Shown: positions 22,530-29,706 of the stretch, in pieces
Layout: each line of letters begins with the position of its first letter
How positions within the stretch are numbered: position 1 is the first letter of the stretch
From: Deltaproteobacteria bacterium
GTDB taxonomy: Bacteria > Desulfobacterota > Syntrophia > Syntrophales > UBA2210
Assembly (NCBI GenBank): GCA_016933965.1
Contig: JAFGTS010000030.1
Location: 1 to 41,413 of the forward strand
Direction of reading: 5' to 3'
DNA: 41,413 bases
Translations under genes and position numbers: made by a program
The notes under the pieces: model-generated
Told to the model about the DNA's origin: nothing
Seen by the model: the letters and a program-made list of their open reading frames with translations, nothing else
The model's database searches: none

Positions 22530-24476
22530 TTGAGAGGAACCCATACGCGACGGTCCCTGTCGACCATGCGGGGCGGAACATACGGTGCCTTCGGAATAAT
22601 AGTGATACTGCTGCTGGTGATCAGCAGCTGTGCCACCCTGTTCCCGGCCAAAGAAGAAGCGCCGATCCTTCTGCCTGGAGAGGTGCCTGAATCGGTGCGG
22701 CCCCTCTTCATCATGGCCGAGGACGCGCTGGAGGGGAAGCAGTACGACGCGGCCCTTGTTCTCTATGGTGAACTGGCGGCGCAGGTCGAGGGAGGAAAGG
22801 TCCTGTGGTGGGCCTTCCTGAGAAAGGGCCAGATCTATCTTCACCAGGGGGAATACGGCAAGGCCCTGCGCGAGCTCGACCGCGTTCCGAAACGCCGTGA
22901 AGGTGATCCGCTGTACAATGAAGCACGCTATTTCCGTGCCTTGGCGTACAAGGAGCGGGGCATGCTCGATGCGGCGGAGTCGCTGACGAAAGAACTTCTG
23001 AAAGAACCCCTGACCTCCCGTCGTAAGGCCGAGCTCGAATACCTGCGGGGCGATCTTTTCATGGAACGGGAAGCCTATGACAGGGCACTGGAGGCGTACG
23101 TGGAGGCTCTTGCCGAACCCGCGTCCGGCGAGCTTGCAGGCACCCTCAGGGGAAGGATCGAGGATATCGTCAGGAACCGCCTGACCGTGAAGCAGCGGGA
23201 AGCGGCCCTGTCCCGGTATCAGCGCGATTATCCGTCGGACATCATTCTTCTTTCACTGGCACGCTCCTACCTTGCCGCCGATGACCTTGAAAAGGCACGC
23301 CGGGCCGTTGAGACCTTTCTTTCCCGGCATGAAGGTCATCCCTTCTTTGAAGAAGGAAGGATATTGAAGGAGGAAATAGAAGCGCGGGCCTCCGTCCGTC
23401 CCTTTACCATCGGGTGCATACTTCCCCTCACCGGCGAATATGCCGCCTACGGTATCCGGGCCCTCGACGCCATCGTATTCGCGGCCGGCATCTTTGAGCC
23501 TTCGCAAAAAAGTCGCGTTACCCTGATCTTCGAGGATTCAGGGAGCGACCCCGGCAGTGCCGCCGCGGCCGTCGACAGACTTGCCGCCGACAATGTGATC
23601 GGCATTATCGGTCCACTCGGAAGCGCTCCTTCCCTTGCTGCGGCCGAGCGCGCCCAGGAGGCGCACGTGCCGATCCTTACGCTGACCCAGCTCGACACCG
23701 TTGCGGAGACCGGTGATTATGTGTTCCGCAATTCAATGACGCCGAGGATGCAGATACAGACGCTCGTCGCCTATGCCGTCGACAACCTCGGCATGAAAAG
23801 TTTTGCCGTTCTTTACCCCGACGATCCTTCCGGGATCGGAATGGTTCATCTCTTCTGGGACGAGATCGACCGCCGGGGAGGCAGGATCAGGGGGATCGAG
23901 GGGTATGCCGTGGACCAGACCGATTTTGGAGAGGAGATCAAGGCGCTGACCGGGCTTAATGTTCTTGAAGAGGGGATCGCGGCCGGCGAAGAGGTGGAGC
24001 CGATCATCGATTTCGACGCCCTCTTCGTTCCCGATACGGCGGAACGCGTTTCAATGATCGCTCCCCAGCTTGCCTTTTACGATGTTACGGCGGTCCAGCT
24101 TCTGGGGACCAGTGAATGGAACGACGCGGAACGCCTGACAGCCGCCGGCGATTACCTCGAGGGGGCCGTATTCACCGATGGGTTCTTTGCAAACAGCAGC
24201 AAACCCGAAGTGCTTGATTTTATAGATGGATTCTATGCCGCCTTCGGGAGGGAACCGGTGACGCTGGAGGCGCTGGCCTTCGATGCGACCCGCATAATGA
24301 TCCGGGTCATCGAGGATCGTTCCGTCAGGTCCAGAAGTGAACTGAAGGATGCCTTGCTCAACCTGGAACGGTTTGAGGGTGTCACCGGCGTGACGAGAAT
24401 GACGCCCACGGGGGATACTGAAAAGACCCTCTCCATTCTCAGGGTTCACAATGATGAGATCGTACAGGTCCACTGA
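22530..24476 (+). CDS. TPR plus periplasmic-binding-fold lipoprotein (LpoA-like / branched-chain-binding type)
   Basis: About 648 residues. A signal with lipobox VISSC (Cys34 from this start) is followed by a helical TPR-like region (about 55-280, with repeats such as YDAALVLYGELAAQ and YDRALEAYVEALAE). A type I periplasmic-binding fold follows from residue 291 (FTIGCILPLTGEYAAYGIRA to the end). This order is that of E. coli LpoA, the outer-membrane activator of PBP1A. Starts are uncertain: TTG 22530 has GAGGA at good spacing, GTG 22503 and ATG 22566 have none. Role as a peptidoglycan synthase activator is inference; binding of an amino acid is an alternative. It lies between a PLD protein and surE, all plus. 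Confidence 0.85.
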   Translation: MRGTHTRRSLSTMRGGTYGAFGIIVILLLVISSCATLFPAKEEAPILLPGEVPESVRPLFIMAEDALEGKQYDAALVLYGELAAQVEGGKVLWWAFLRKGQIYLHQGEYGKALRELDRVPKRREGDPLYNEARYFRALAYKERGMLDAAESLTKELLKEPLTSRRKAELEYLRGDLFMEREAYDRALEAYVEALAEPASGELAGTLRGRIEDIVRNRLTVKQREAALSRYQRDYPSDIILLSLARSYLAADDLEKARRAVETFLSRHEGHPFFEEGRILKEEIEARASVRPFTIGCILPLTGEYAAYGIRALDAIVFAAGIFEPSQKSRVTLIFEDSGSDPGSAAAAVDRLAADNVIGIIGPLGSAPSLAAAERAQEAHVPILTLTQLDTVAETGDYVFRNSMTPRMQIQTLVAYAVDNLGMKSFAVLYPDDPSGIGMVHLFWDEIDRRGGRIRGIEGYAVDQTDFGEEIKALTGLNVLEEGIAAGEEVEPIIDFDALFVPDTAERVSMIAPQLAFYDVTAVQLLGTSEWNDAERLTAAGDYLEGAVFTDGFFANSSKPEVLDFIDGFYAAFGREPVTLEALAFDATRIMIRVIEDRSVRSRSELKDALLNLERFEGVTGVTRMTPTGDTEKTLSILRVHNDEIVQVH

Positions 24477-24496
24477 AATGATGACGGGTGATGCCG

Positions 24497-25273
24497 ATGC
24501 GGGTTCTTCTGACGAATGATGATGGAATTTACGCCGATGGGCTGCGCTCTCTGTTTAATGAACTGTCGAAGGACGCGGACTGTCTGATCGTCGCCCCGGA
24601 GACGGAACAGAGCGCCGTCGGTCACGCGATCACCCTCGCCCGGCCGCTGATGGTGAGGAAGGTGAAGCGCAACGGGCGCTTTTACGGGTATGCCGTGGCC
24701 GGAACGCCGGCGGACTGCGTCAAGCTGGGCGTCAAGGAGCTGTCTGAAAAACCGGTGGATCTTGTTGTGTCGGGGATCAACGTCGGTGCCAACGTCGGCA
24801 TCAATGTCATTTATTCCGGCACCGTATCGGCGGCGACGGAAGGAGCCATCCTCGGTATCCCCTCCATGGCAGTATCCCTTGACACGAGAACGGAAACGGC
24901 CGACTTCGCCGTGGCCGCCCGGTGGGCCCGGAAGCTGGTGTCGTTACTCATGGAGAACAGCTTCACCCGGATGGTGACACTGAACGTCAACATCCCCGCC
25001 CTGCCCGAAGACCGGATCAAAGGAGTGGTCGTTACGCGCCAGGGGCGGGCCCGTCTGGTCGAGGCCTTTGAACCCCGGGAGGACCCCCGGAACAATCTCT
25101 ATTACTGGCTGGCGGGGGAAACGCTCCTTTCCGAGGGCGAGGACGAACACTCCGATGCCAGCGCTCTCGCGCAGGGATTCATATCAATCACGCCAATCCA
25201 GTTCGACCTGACCCGTCTGGAGGTGCTGGATGAACTGAAGGATCGGATCGGGGCCTTTCTCTCTACCGAATGA
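24497..25273 (+). CDS. surE: 5'/3'-nucleotidase SurE
   Basis: A 258-residue SurE with the N-terminal metal motif MRVLLTNDDGIYADG (Asp8, Asp9). Other blocks are APETEQSAVGHAIT, GTPADCVKLG, VSGINVGANVGINVIYSGTV and SAATEGAILG. It dephosphorylates nucleoside 5'- and 3'-monophosphates and acts in the cytoplasm as a dimer or tetramer. The ATG at 24497 gives the canonical family start; an in-frame GTG (24488) and ATG (24491) lie just upstream. It begins 20 nt after the LpoA-like stop and is probably cotranscribed. Its last 11 bases overlap the converging universal stress gene. The usual partners pcm and rpoS are not here. Confidence 0.96.
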   Translation: MRVLLTNDDGIYADGLRSLFNELSKDADCLIVAPETEQSAVGHAITLARPLMVRKVKRNGRFYGYAVAGTPADCVKLGVKELSEKPVDLVVSGINVGANVGINVIYSGTVSAATEGAILGIPSMAVSLDTRTETADFAVAARWARKLVSLLMENSFTRMVTLNVNIPALPEDRIKGVVVTRQGRARLVEAFEPREDPRNNLYYWLAGETLLSEGEDEHSDASALAQGFISITPIQFDLTRLEVLDELKDRIGAFLSTE

Positions 25274-26102
25274 GCAGAACGGGAATGGTGCTGTTCCTGA
25301 TGACGTAGGATGTGGTGCTTCCCAGGATCAGTTCCCTGATCCTGCTGTGTCCGTATGCTCCCATGATCAGCATGTCCACGCCGGGAGTTTCCGTGAACGA
25401 GATGATCTCCTGTTCCTCCTTGCCGTCCCGGATGGTGACGGTATAGGCGGTTTCACCGCCGGAAAGGGCGGCATCGATCCGAGCCTGCAGGTCCCTGGTA
25501 TGGTCAGGGTCGCCCGATATGGAAATGACTGACAGGGGCCATCCCGCTGTCCCTGCCATGTCGGCAGCAATGTCCAGGGCCCGTTCCGCGGCCCCGCTTC
25601 CGTCGTAGGCAAGCCCCAGCCCCCTGATCTCCCTGTACTCGAGAGGTGTTATGATGACCGGCTTGCCCGACATGCGGACGACCGATTCCGACGTGGAGCC
25701 GAGAAGGCCGCGGCGGATGAACGCCGTATGCTCACCCCGCTGGGCCATCAGTATGCAGTCGGCTCCCTCGGCTTCTTCGACGATGATCTCACTGACGATG
25801 CCCGTCCGTTTTATTGTTTCCGCCTCCACTCCACCGCTTCCGCAGCGGTCATGGAAGCTTTTCAGGATCGCGTCCGCCCGTTCATTCAGGCTTTTCTCGA
25901 TGAGCAGGACGACGTCCTGTGAAGTGGAGATCCCCGTGAACCCTGATATATCGTCGAGGAGCGGTCCCTGGATGACCTTGATGTCGATGATACAGAGCCC
26001 CCTGATCCGGGCACCGATAGCCCGGGCGAGGTGTATGCCGTATTCCAGGGAGATCGTGCTGTATTCCGACCCGTCAGTGGGTATCAGTACCGTTTTGTCC
26101 AT
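25263..26102 (-). CDS. Tandem universal stress protein (two UspA domains)
   Basis: A 279-residue cytoplasmic protein made of two UspA domains. Domain one starts VLIPTDGSEYS and ends MAQRGEHTAFIRRGLLGSTS; domain two starts LGLAYDGSGAAERAL and ends with GAYGHSRIRELILGSTTSYV. Both carry the ATP-binding pattern Gx2Gx9GS, complete in domain two and slightly altered (QRGEH) in domain one. The ATG at 26102 has AGGGGTGA upstream; a GTG at 26108 is the alternative. It behaves as a pseudo-homodimer that binds ATP or AMP under starvation or stress. Single gene, converging on surE with an 11-bp overlap. Confidence 0.93.
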   Translation of the reverse strand: MDKTVLIPTDGSEYSTISLEYGIHLARAIGARIRGLCIIDIKVIQGPLLDDISGFTGISTSQDVVLLIEKSLNERADAILKSFHDRCGSGGVEAETIKRTGIVSEIIVEEAEGADCILMAQRGEHTAFIRRGLLGSTSESVVRMSGKPVIITPLEYREIRGLGLAYDGSGAAERALDIAADMAGTAGWPLSVISISGDPDHTRDLQARIDAALSGGETAYTVTIRDGKEEQEIISFTETPGVDMLIMGAYGHSRIRELILGSTTSYVIRNSTIPVLLIR

Positions 26103-26213
26103 ACTCACCCCTTTCTCCGGCGGCCGGGCACAGATGCCGGCAAAAGCAGAGCCATTTCAAACACATGGGTTACTCTACCATGAGTTTTTTTCTGAATCCA
26201 CCGTTTTTGTACC

Positions 26214-26247
26214 ACAAAAAAACGGTTTTCCTTGCGGGAAAACCGTT
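26214..26247 (-). terminator. Intrinsic terminator of the cytidylate-kinase-like gene
   Basis: AACGGTTTTCC (26221-26231) and GGAAAACCGTT (26237-26247) form a perfect 11-bp stem with a 5-nt loop. On the minus strand a run of seven T (complement of 26216-26222) follows, 43 nt past the stop at 26291. Confidence 0.93.
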
Positions 26248-26290
26248 CTTCACGTTCCGTGGGACCGGCGGCCCTCCGCCCCCGCCGGGC

Positions 26291-27013
26291 TTATTCGCTC
26301 TTTGCGTCGGTCGTGCGCCGTGAGGGGAGTTTCTTCTGCTTCATAGTGGCCTTCACTATGTCGATGATCGCGTTCATGCCTACATACTGTGTGTTGATGA
26401 TCAGGTCGTAATGAATGGGGTCGTCGATATCGACCTTGAAAAGTTTCTTGATGAACGCCTTCCGTTCGGCCTCCATCTGGATCACTTTCCGCTCCGCTTC
26501 CTTTACAGAGATTTTGAGCCCCTCGGAGAGGTTCTGTATCTTTACTTCCATGGGGGCGATGAGCCGTATCCGGAGCGTTTCATCGGGAGGGAGGATCAGA
26601 TTGGCCCCGCGGCCGATGATGACGGCACCCCCGTGCCTTCCCGCCGTGCCGATGACCTTTGTCAGGTGAAAGAGATACTTGTCCGCCATCATCCAGCGGG
26701 TGGTTTTCAGGAACTGGATCCAGTTGTCGAGAGTGCTCCGCATCTTTTCGTCCAGGGAAGCGATCACCTTTTCGCTCATGCGGGCGCTTTCGGCCACTTC
26801 ATCGATTATTTTGTCGTCAAAGAGGTCGATTTCGAATTCCTCGGCGATGAGCGGGGCGATCAGGTGGGAACCGCTGCCCGGTTGGCGGGAAATGGTGATC
26901 ACCGGTTTCGGGAGCTTTCCCCGTTTTTTGCGCGCGCTCTTCTCCAATTCCCACTTTCGAACCTGCTCCTCAATAAGTTTGTCTGTCCGTTGCTGCGTGT
27001 GCTCGGTAATCAT
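26291..27013 (-). CDS. Cytidylate kinase-like protein (AAA/P-loop)
   Basis: A 240-residue P-loop protein of the cytidylate-kinase-like family (PF13189 type). A charged helical N-terminus (about 1-35, KLIEEQVRKWELEKSARKKR) precedes VITISRQPGSGSHLIAPLIA. There the P-loop is the family's GSGSH variant, followed by FDDKIIDEVAESARMS, VIIGRGANLILPPDETLRIRLIAP and a C-terminal helix ending in basic residues. These proteins resemble CMP kinase, but their substrate is not established. The ATG at 27013 is preceded by AAGGAG; the frame runs 39 codons upstream through the promoter region and is not family-like. It lies 121 nt after the Gate protein gene, with its own promoter candidate and a strong terminator, so it is probably monocistronic. 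Confidence 0.88.
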   Translation of the reverse strand: MITEHTQQRTDKLIEEQVRKWELEKSARKKRGKLPKPVITISRQPGSGSHLIAPLIAEEFEIDLFDDKIIDEVAESARMSEKVIASLDEKMRSTLDNWIQFLKTTRWMMADKYLFHLTKVIGTAGRHGGAVIIGRGANLILPPDETLRIRLIAPMEVKIQNLSEGLKISVKEAERKVIQMEAERKAFIKKLFKVDIDDPIHYDLIINTQYVGMNAIIDIVKATMKQKKLPSRRTTDAKSE

Positions 27014-27105
27014 GGCAACTCCTTGTTGTTCGCGTTTGTCGAGACAAAAGGTGGATGTGCTGAGAAACCCCGCTGACCTATCACTCAATCCTATGGTGCC
27101 ATGGT

Positions 27106-27130
27106 AGTATACTCCCCGAGATGTTGTCAA
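27106..27130 (-). promoter_or_regulatory. Weak promoter candidate for the cytidylate-kinase-like gene
   Basis: Minus strand: perfect TTGACA (27130-27125) with TATACT (27111-27106) only 13 bp away. That spacing is too short for normal sigma-70 use, so an activator or another -10 (TACTAC, 15 bp) would be needed. Confidence 0.3.
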
Positions 27131-27134
27131 TAGC

Positions 27135-28115
27135 TTAATTGGACGGGTTTCCGTCCGGGCCGCCGGTCACGCCGGTGACCCTCGCTCGCAACCGGTACCA
27201 CAGGGTCAGGAGCCTGACCGCTGCCAGCGCCATTACAAAGCGCGGCACCCAGAGCCAGAAGGCGCCGATGCCCAAAGGGAGGAAAAGGGTCGGGTCCTCG
27301 ATCATGGAATGGTTGATGCCGATGGAAAGATGGAGCTCACGGAGCTCCTCTCTCGTGATATTGCCGGCGCGGGCCTCCTCGACGATGACGGCCCCGCCGT
27401 AAGAGAGTCCGAAAATGACCGCCGTCATCCAGAGGACGGCCACCTGCCGGCTGAGACCCATGATCTTCAGGAGCGGGGTGAAGGCGCGGACGATGTGGTC
27501 TGTCCAGCCCAGGGCCTTCAGGATCTCCAGGCTGGTGAGGATCCCCATGATGATCCCGAATATCTGGATGCTGAGGACCAGGGTCGTTCCCGCCCATTCG
27601 GTGAGCGCGTCCCGCAGAGAATGCTCGACCGTTTCCGCCGCCGCTACCGGTACCCCCGTTCCCGCTCCCTCCATCCCGAGAAAGGGTGCCACGATAAGGA
27701 CGGTAACGGTGGCGAAACAGAGACGGAAAATAAGCGCCACGAAGGGATTCACCCCCGATTTGCCTTGAATGATACTTTCCTGGATAAGGTTATGGGCGAT
27801 GAGCAGAAAGATGGCAATGAGGGTCATTTCTTCCGTGGTGAAGGGCAGGACGGCCATGGAGGCGATACCGCCGTAGATGCCGGTCAGCATGCCGATGAGC
27901 AGTGGCAGGGCCGCCGCCGACGGCAGGTGAAGCACGTTCATGGCGGGGCCGATGAGGGGATTCAAACGTTCGAGCACGCCGCTCCATGCCAGGAGCATCG
28001 TCAGGAACGAAACGGGGATGATGATCTTCATCATCCACAGAAAACCCGACCACCCCTTGCGCACACCTTCGGTGAGAGCTTCCCGTAATTGCATCAGCCG
28101 ATTATTGTCACGCAT
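27135..28115 (-). CDS. Nucleoside-recognition (Gate) domain membrane protein
   Basis: A 326-residue inner-membrane protein with two copies of the Gate/nucleoside-recognition fold. The first covers about 20-135 (WMMKIIIPVSFLTMLLAWSG, LIGMLTGIYGGIASM) and the second about 185-300 (TTLVLSIQIFGIIMGILTSL, TAVIFGLSYGGAVI). The middle is AHNLIQESIIQGKSG, and IGINHSMIEDP near 265 is a second AHN/H-type motif. The fold occurs in nucleoside transporters, FeoB and spore maturation proteins; substrate unknown. The ATG at 28115 has no Shine-Dalgarno sequence and begins 12 nt after the 36-residue gene, so its translation may depend on reinitiation from that gene. Confidence 0.88.
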   Translation of the reverse strand: MRDNNRLMQLREALTEGVRKGWSGFLWMMKIIIPVSFLTMLLAWSGVLERLNPLIGPAMNVLHLPSAAALPLLIGMLTGIYGGIASMAVLPFTTEEMTLIAIFLLIAHNLIQESIIQGKSGVNPFVALIFRLCFATVTVLIVAPFLGMEGAGTGVPVAAAETVEHSLRDALTEWAGTTLVLSIQIFGIIMGILTSLEILKALGWTDHIVRAFTPLLKIMGLSRQVAVLWMTAVIFGLSYGGAVIVEEARAGNITREELRELHLSIGINHSMIEDPTLFLPLGIGAFWLWVPRFVMALAAVRLLTLWYRLRARVTGVTGGPDGNPSN

Positions 28116-28127
28116 GAAGGGGGATGG

Positions 28128-28238
28128 TTATGTTCTTGATCCGGGTTTCTGTTCTTTTCCCCGTAATTTGATCCTCTTTTTCCGTCGTCTCCGCCGACGG
28201 TCCAGTTCTTTCTTCCGCTCGATCTTTTTGTGCGCCAT
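28128..28238 (-). CDS. Small Arg/Lys-rich protein of 36 residues
   Basis: A 36-codon frame starting MAHKKIERKKELDRRRRRRK and ending KEQKPGSRT. GGGAG lies 5 nt before the ATG, and TTGACA/TATACA stands upstream at 18-bp spacing. About half the residues are Lys or Arg, with the centre ELDRRRRRRKKRIKLR predicted to be a single amphipathic basic helix. I recall similar short proteins of the form xKKIERKKELDRRRRRR in delta-proteobacterial genomes, which supports a real gene, but I could not check. Such basic peptides could bind RNA, ribosomes or DNA (inference). It precedes the Gate protein gene by 12 nt. Too short for default ORF callers. Confidence 0.75.
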   Translation of the reverse strand: MAHKKIERKKELDRRRRRRKKRIKLRGKEQKPGSRT

Positions 28239-28298
28239 AGCCTCTCCCGCGATTTATTACTGTTCTCTCGCTTCGGGACCTCCGTGAACAGTGTTTCA

Positions 28299-28328
28299 TG
28301 TATACACGAATGTTTCACATGGTGTCAA
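28299..28328 (-). promoter_or_regulatory. Promoter of the small basic protein and Gate protein genes
   Basis: Minus strand: perfect TTGACA (28328-28323), 18-bp spacer, TATACA (28304-28299), 61 nt before the ATG at 28238. Two direct repeats of TGTTTCA on the plus strand (28292-28298 and 28311-28317, period 19) straddle the -10 and may be a regulator site. Confidence 0.6.
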
Positions 28329-28362
28329 TCGACCTTTCTTAACGGCTTCTTTCCCGCATCCC

Positions 28363-28385
28363 CAATCCCCCGTAATCCGTAATCC
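28363..28385. repeat. Short relative of the GGATTA array
   Basis: CAATCCC (28363), GTAATCC (28372) and GTAATCC (28379) are the complement of the GGATTAC unit seen at 5315-5328. The two GTAATCC copies are exactly tandem. It lies in the 256-nt divergent gap between the small basic gene and the flavoprotein gene. Confidence 0.75.
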
Positions 28386-28494
28386 TCGCCTTGAATGTGC
28401 CTTTCAACGCCGGGGAGAGTGTGGTACTATACGGCGCGCTTTTGAAGCGGAGACGGGGGTTGCGGGCAGCCCCGAAACGGGAGGATGAGGCAGC

Positions 28495-29637
28495 ATGTAC
28501 GACCTGGCGATAGTCGGCGGCGGACCCGCGGGTTCCTCGGCGGGACGGACGGCCGCCCTTCGGGGGCTTCGAACCCTTATCCTTGAGAAGACCCATTTCC
28601 CCCGGTACAAGGCCTGCGCGGGCGGTCTTTCGCTTCGGATCCTCCGCCATCTCGACTTTTCCCTCCCTCCCGAACTTTGTGAAAAGAATATCACCGGCGG
28701 GTTTATTCATATCCGGGGCCGAAAGCTCGAAGGACGAGGGAAAATGCCGCTGGCCACGATGGTGACGAGAAGCGCCTTTGATGCCTTCCTTCTTGAAAAG
28801 GCCCGGGAAGCCGGCGCCGAGATCAGAATGGGTCAGCGGGTCATCGATGTGGAGGAACGCGGAAACTGCGTCGAGTTGAGCACGACGGGCGGGGCCTGCC
28901 GGGCGCGGTTCGTCGTGATCGCCGAGGGTGCGCAGGGACGTTTGAAAGAGCGTGTTCGAAGGCGTGATCGGAGGAACGAATACGGTATCTGTCTTGTAAC
29001 TGAAATATCCGAGAGGAATGACGTCATCGACGACCGTCTCCCCGGCATGGTGGAGATCCACTTCGACGCCGTGTCGAACGGATACGGCTGGATATTTCCT
29101 CATGACGGGTATTATTCCGTGGGCATCGGCTCTCTGGCAGCCATTCTCCCGCGGCCGCAGAGAACAATGGCGGGATTTCTTCACGACCGCGGCTTTGAAA
29201 GTGCCTGCCGCGTGCGGGGCCATGTCATTCCCGCCGGCGGTATCAGGCGCAGGGTTGTTCGTTCCCGGGTAATGCTCTGCGGGGACGCGGCGGGTTTTGT
29301 CGATCCCCTGACCGGAGAAGGGCTCCCTTACGCGATCCGGTCCGGGCAGATCGCGGCATCCGTTGCGGCAGACACCCTGGCCGGGTCAGGTGAACCCGGT
29401 CCGGCACGAAGATATGAACGCCTGTGCCGCGGCGAATTCGGCGGCAATCTTCGGTACGCGCTCCTGTCCGCGAAGATCATTTACGGGACCCCGTCCCTTT
29501 TTTACCGGGTCCTGACGGGAACCGCGGGGTCCCTCGAAAAATATCTGGAAACATCCCTTGAAGAAGGACAGTACGCCTCCTATCTTCGCTGGCTCGTTCC
29601 CCGCCTCCCCGCTCGTATTTTCTCGCGGGGCCGCTGA
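28495..29637 (+). CDS. Geranylgeranyl reductase family FAD-dependent oxidoreductase
   Basis: A 380-residue flavoprotein. The FAD dinucleotide fold is MYDLAIVGGGPAGSSAG, followed by KTHFPRYKACAGGLS, the PRYKxCGG-type block of geranylgeranyl reductases. The second signature is YGWIFPHDGYYSVGIG and the C-terminal FAD block is LCGDAAGFVDPLTGEGLPYA. These place it in the TIGR02032-like group, whose members reduce isoprenoid double bonds (archaeal lipids, chlorophyll, menaquinone side chains). In a bacterium without phototrophy, saturation of a menaquinone tail is the easiest guess. ATG at 28495 with GGAGGATGAGG upstream. It precedes the symporter gene by 69 nt, same strand. Confidence 0.9.
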   Translation: MYDLAIVGGGPAGSSAGRTAALRGLRTLILEKTHFPRYKACAGGLSLRILRHLDFSLPPELCEKNITGGFIHIRGRKLEGRGKMPLATMVTRSAFDAFLLEKAREAGAEIRMGQRVIDVEERGNCVELSTTGGACRARFVVIAEGAQGRLKERVRRRDRRNEYGICLVTEISERNDVIDDRLPGMVEIHFDAVSNGYGWIFPHDGYYSVGIGSLAAILPRPQRTMAGFLHDRGFESACRVRGHVIPAGGIRRRVVRSRVMLCGDAAGFVDPLTGEGLPYAIRSGQIAASVAADTLAGSGEPGPARRYERLCRGEFGGNLRYALLSAKIIYGTPSLFYRVLTGTAGSLEKYLETSLEEGQYASYLRWLVPRLPARIFSRGR

Positions 29638-29706
29638 ACAGGTTGACCCTTCCGGAGCATCTGTGATACCCAACAGTTCGTATTCGAGAGAACAACGGGG
29701 TTCTGA

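Noticed and set aside
26164-26193. Plus-strand hairpin with seven T (CATGG ... CCATG)
   Set aside because: Stem of only 5 bp with a 9-nt loop and no plus-strand gene ending nearby; the strong terminator of the area is at 26214-26247 on the other strand.
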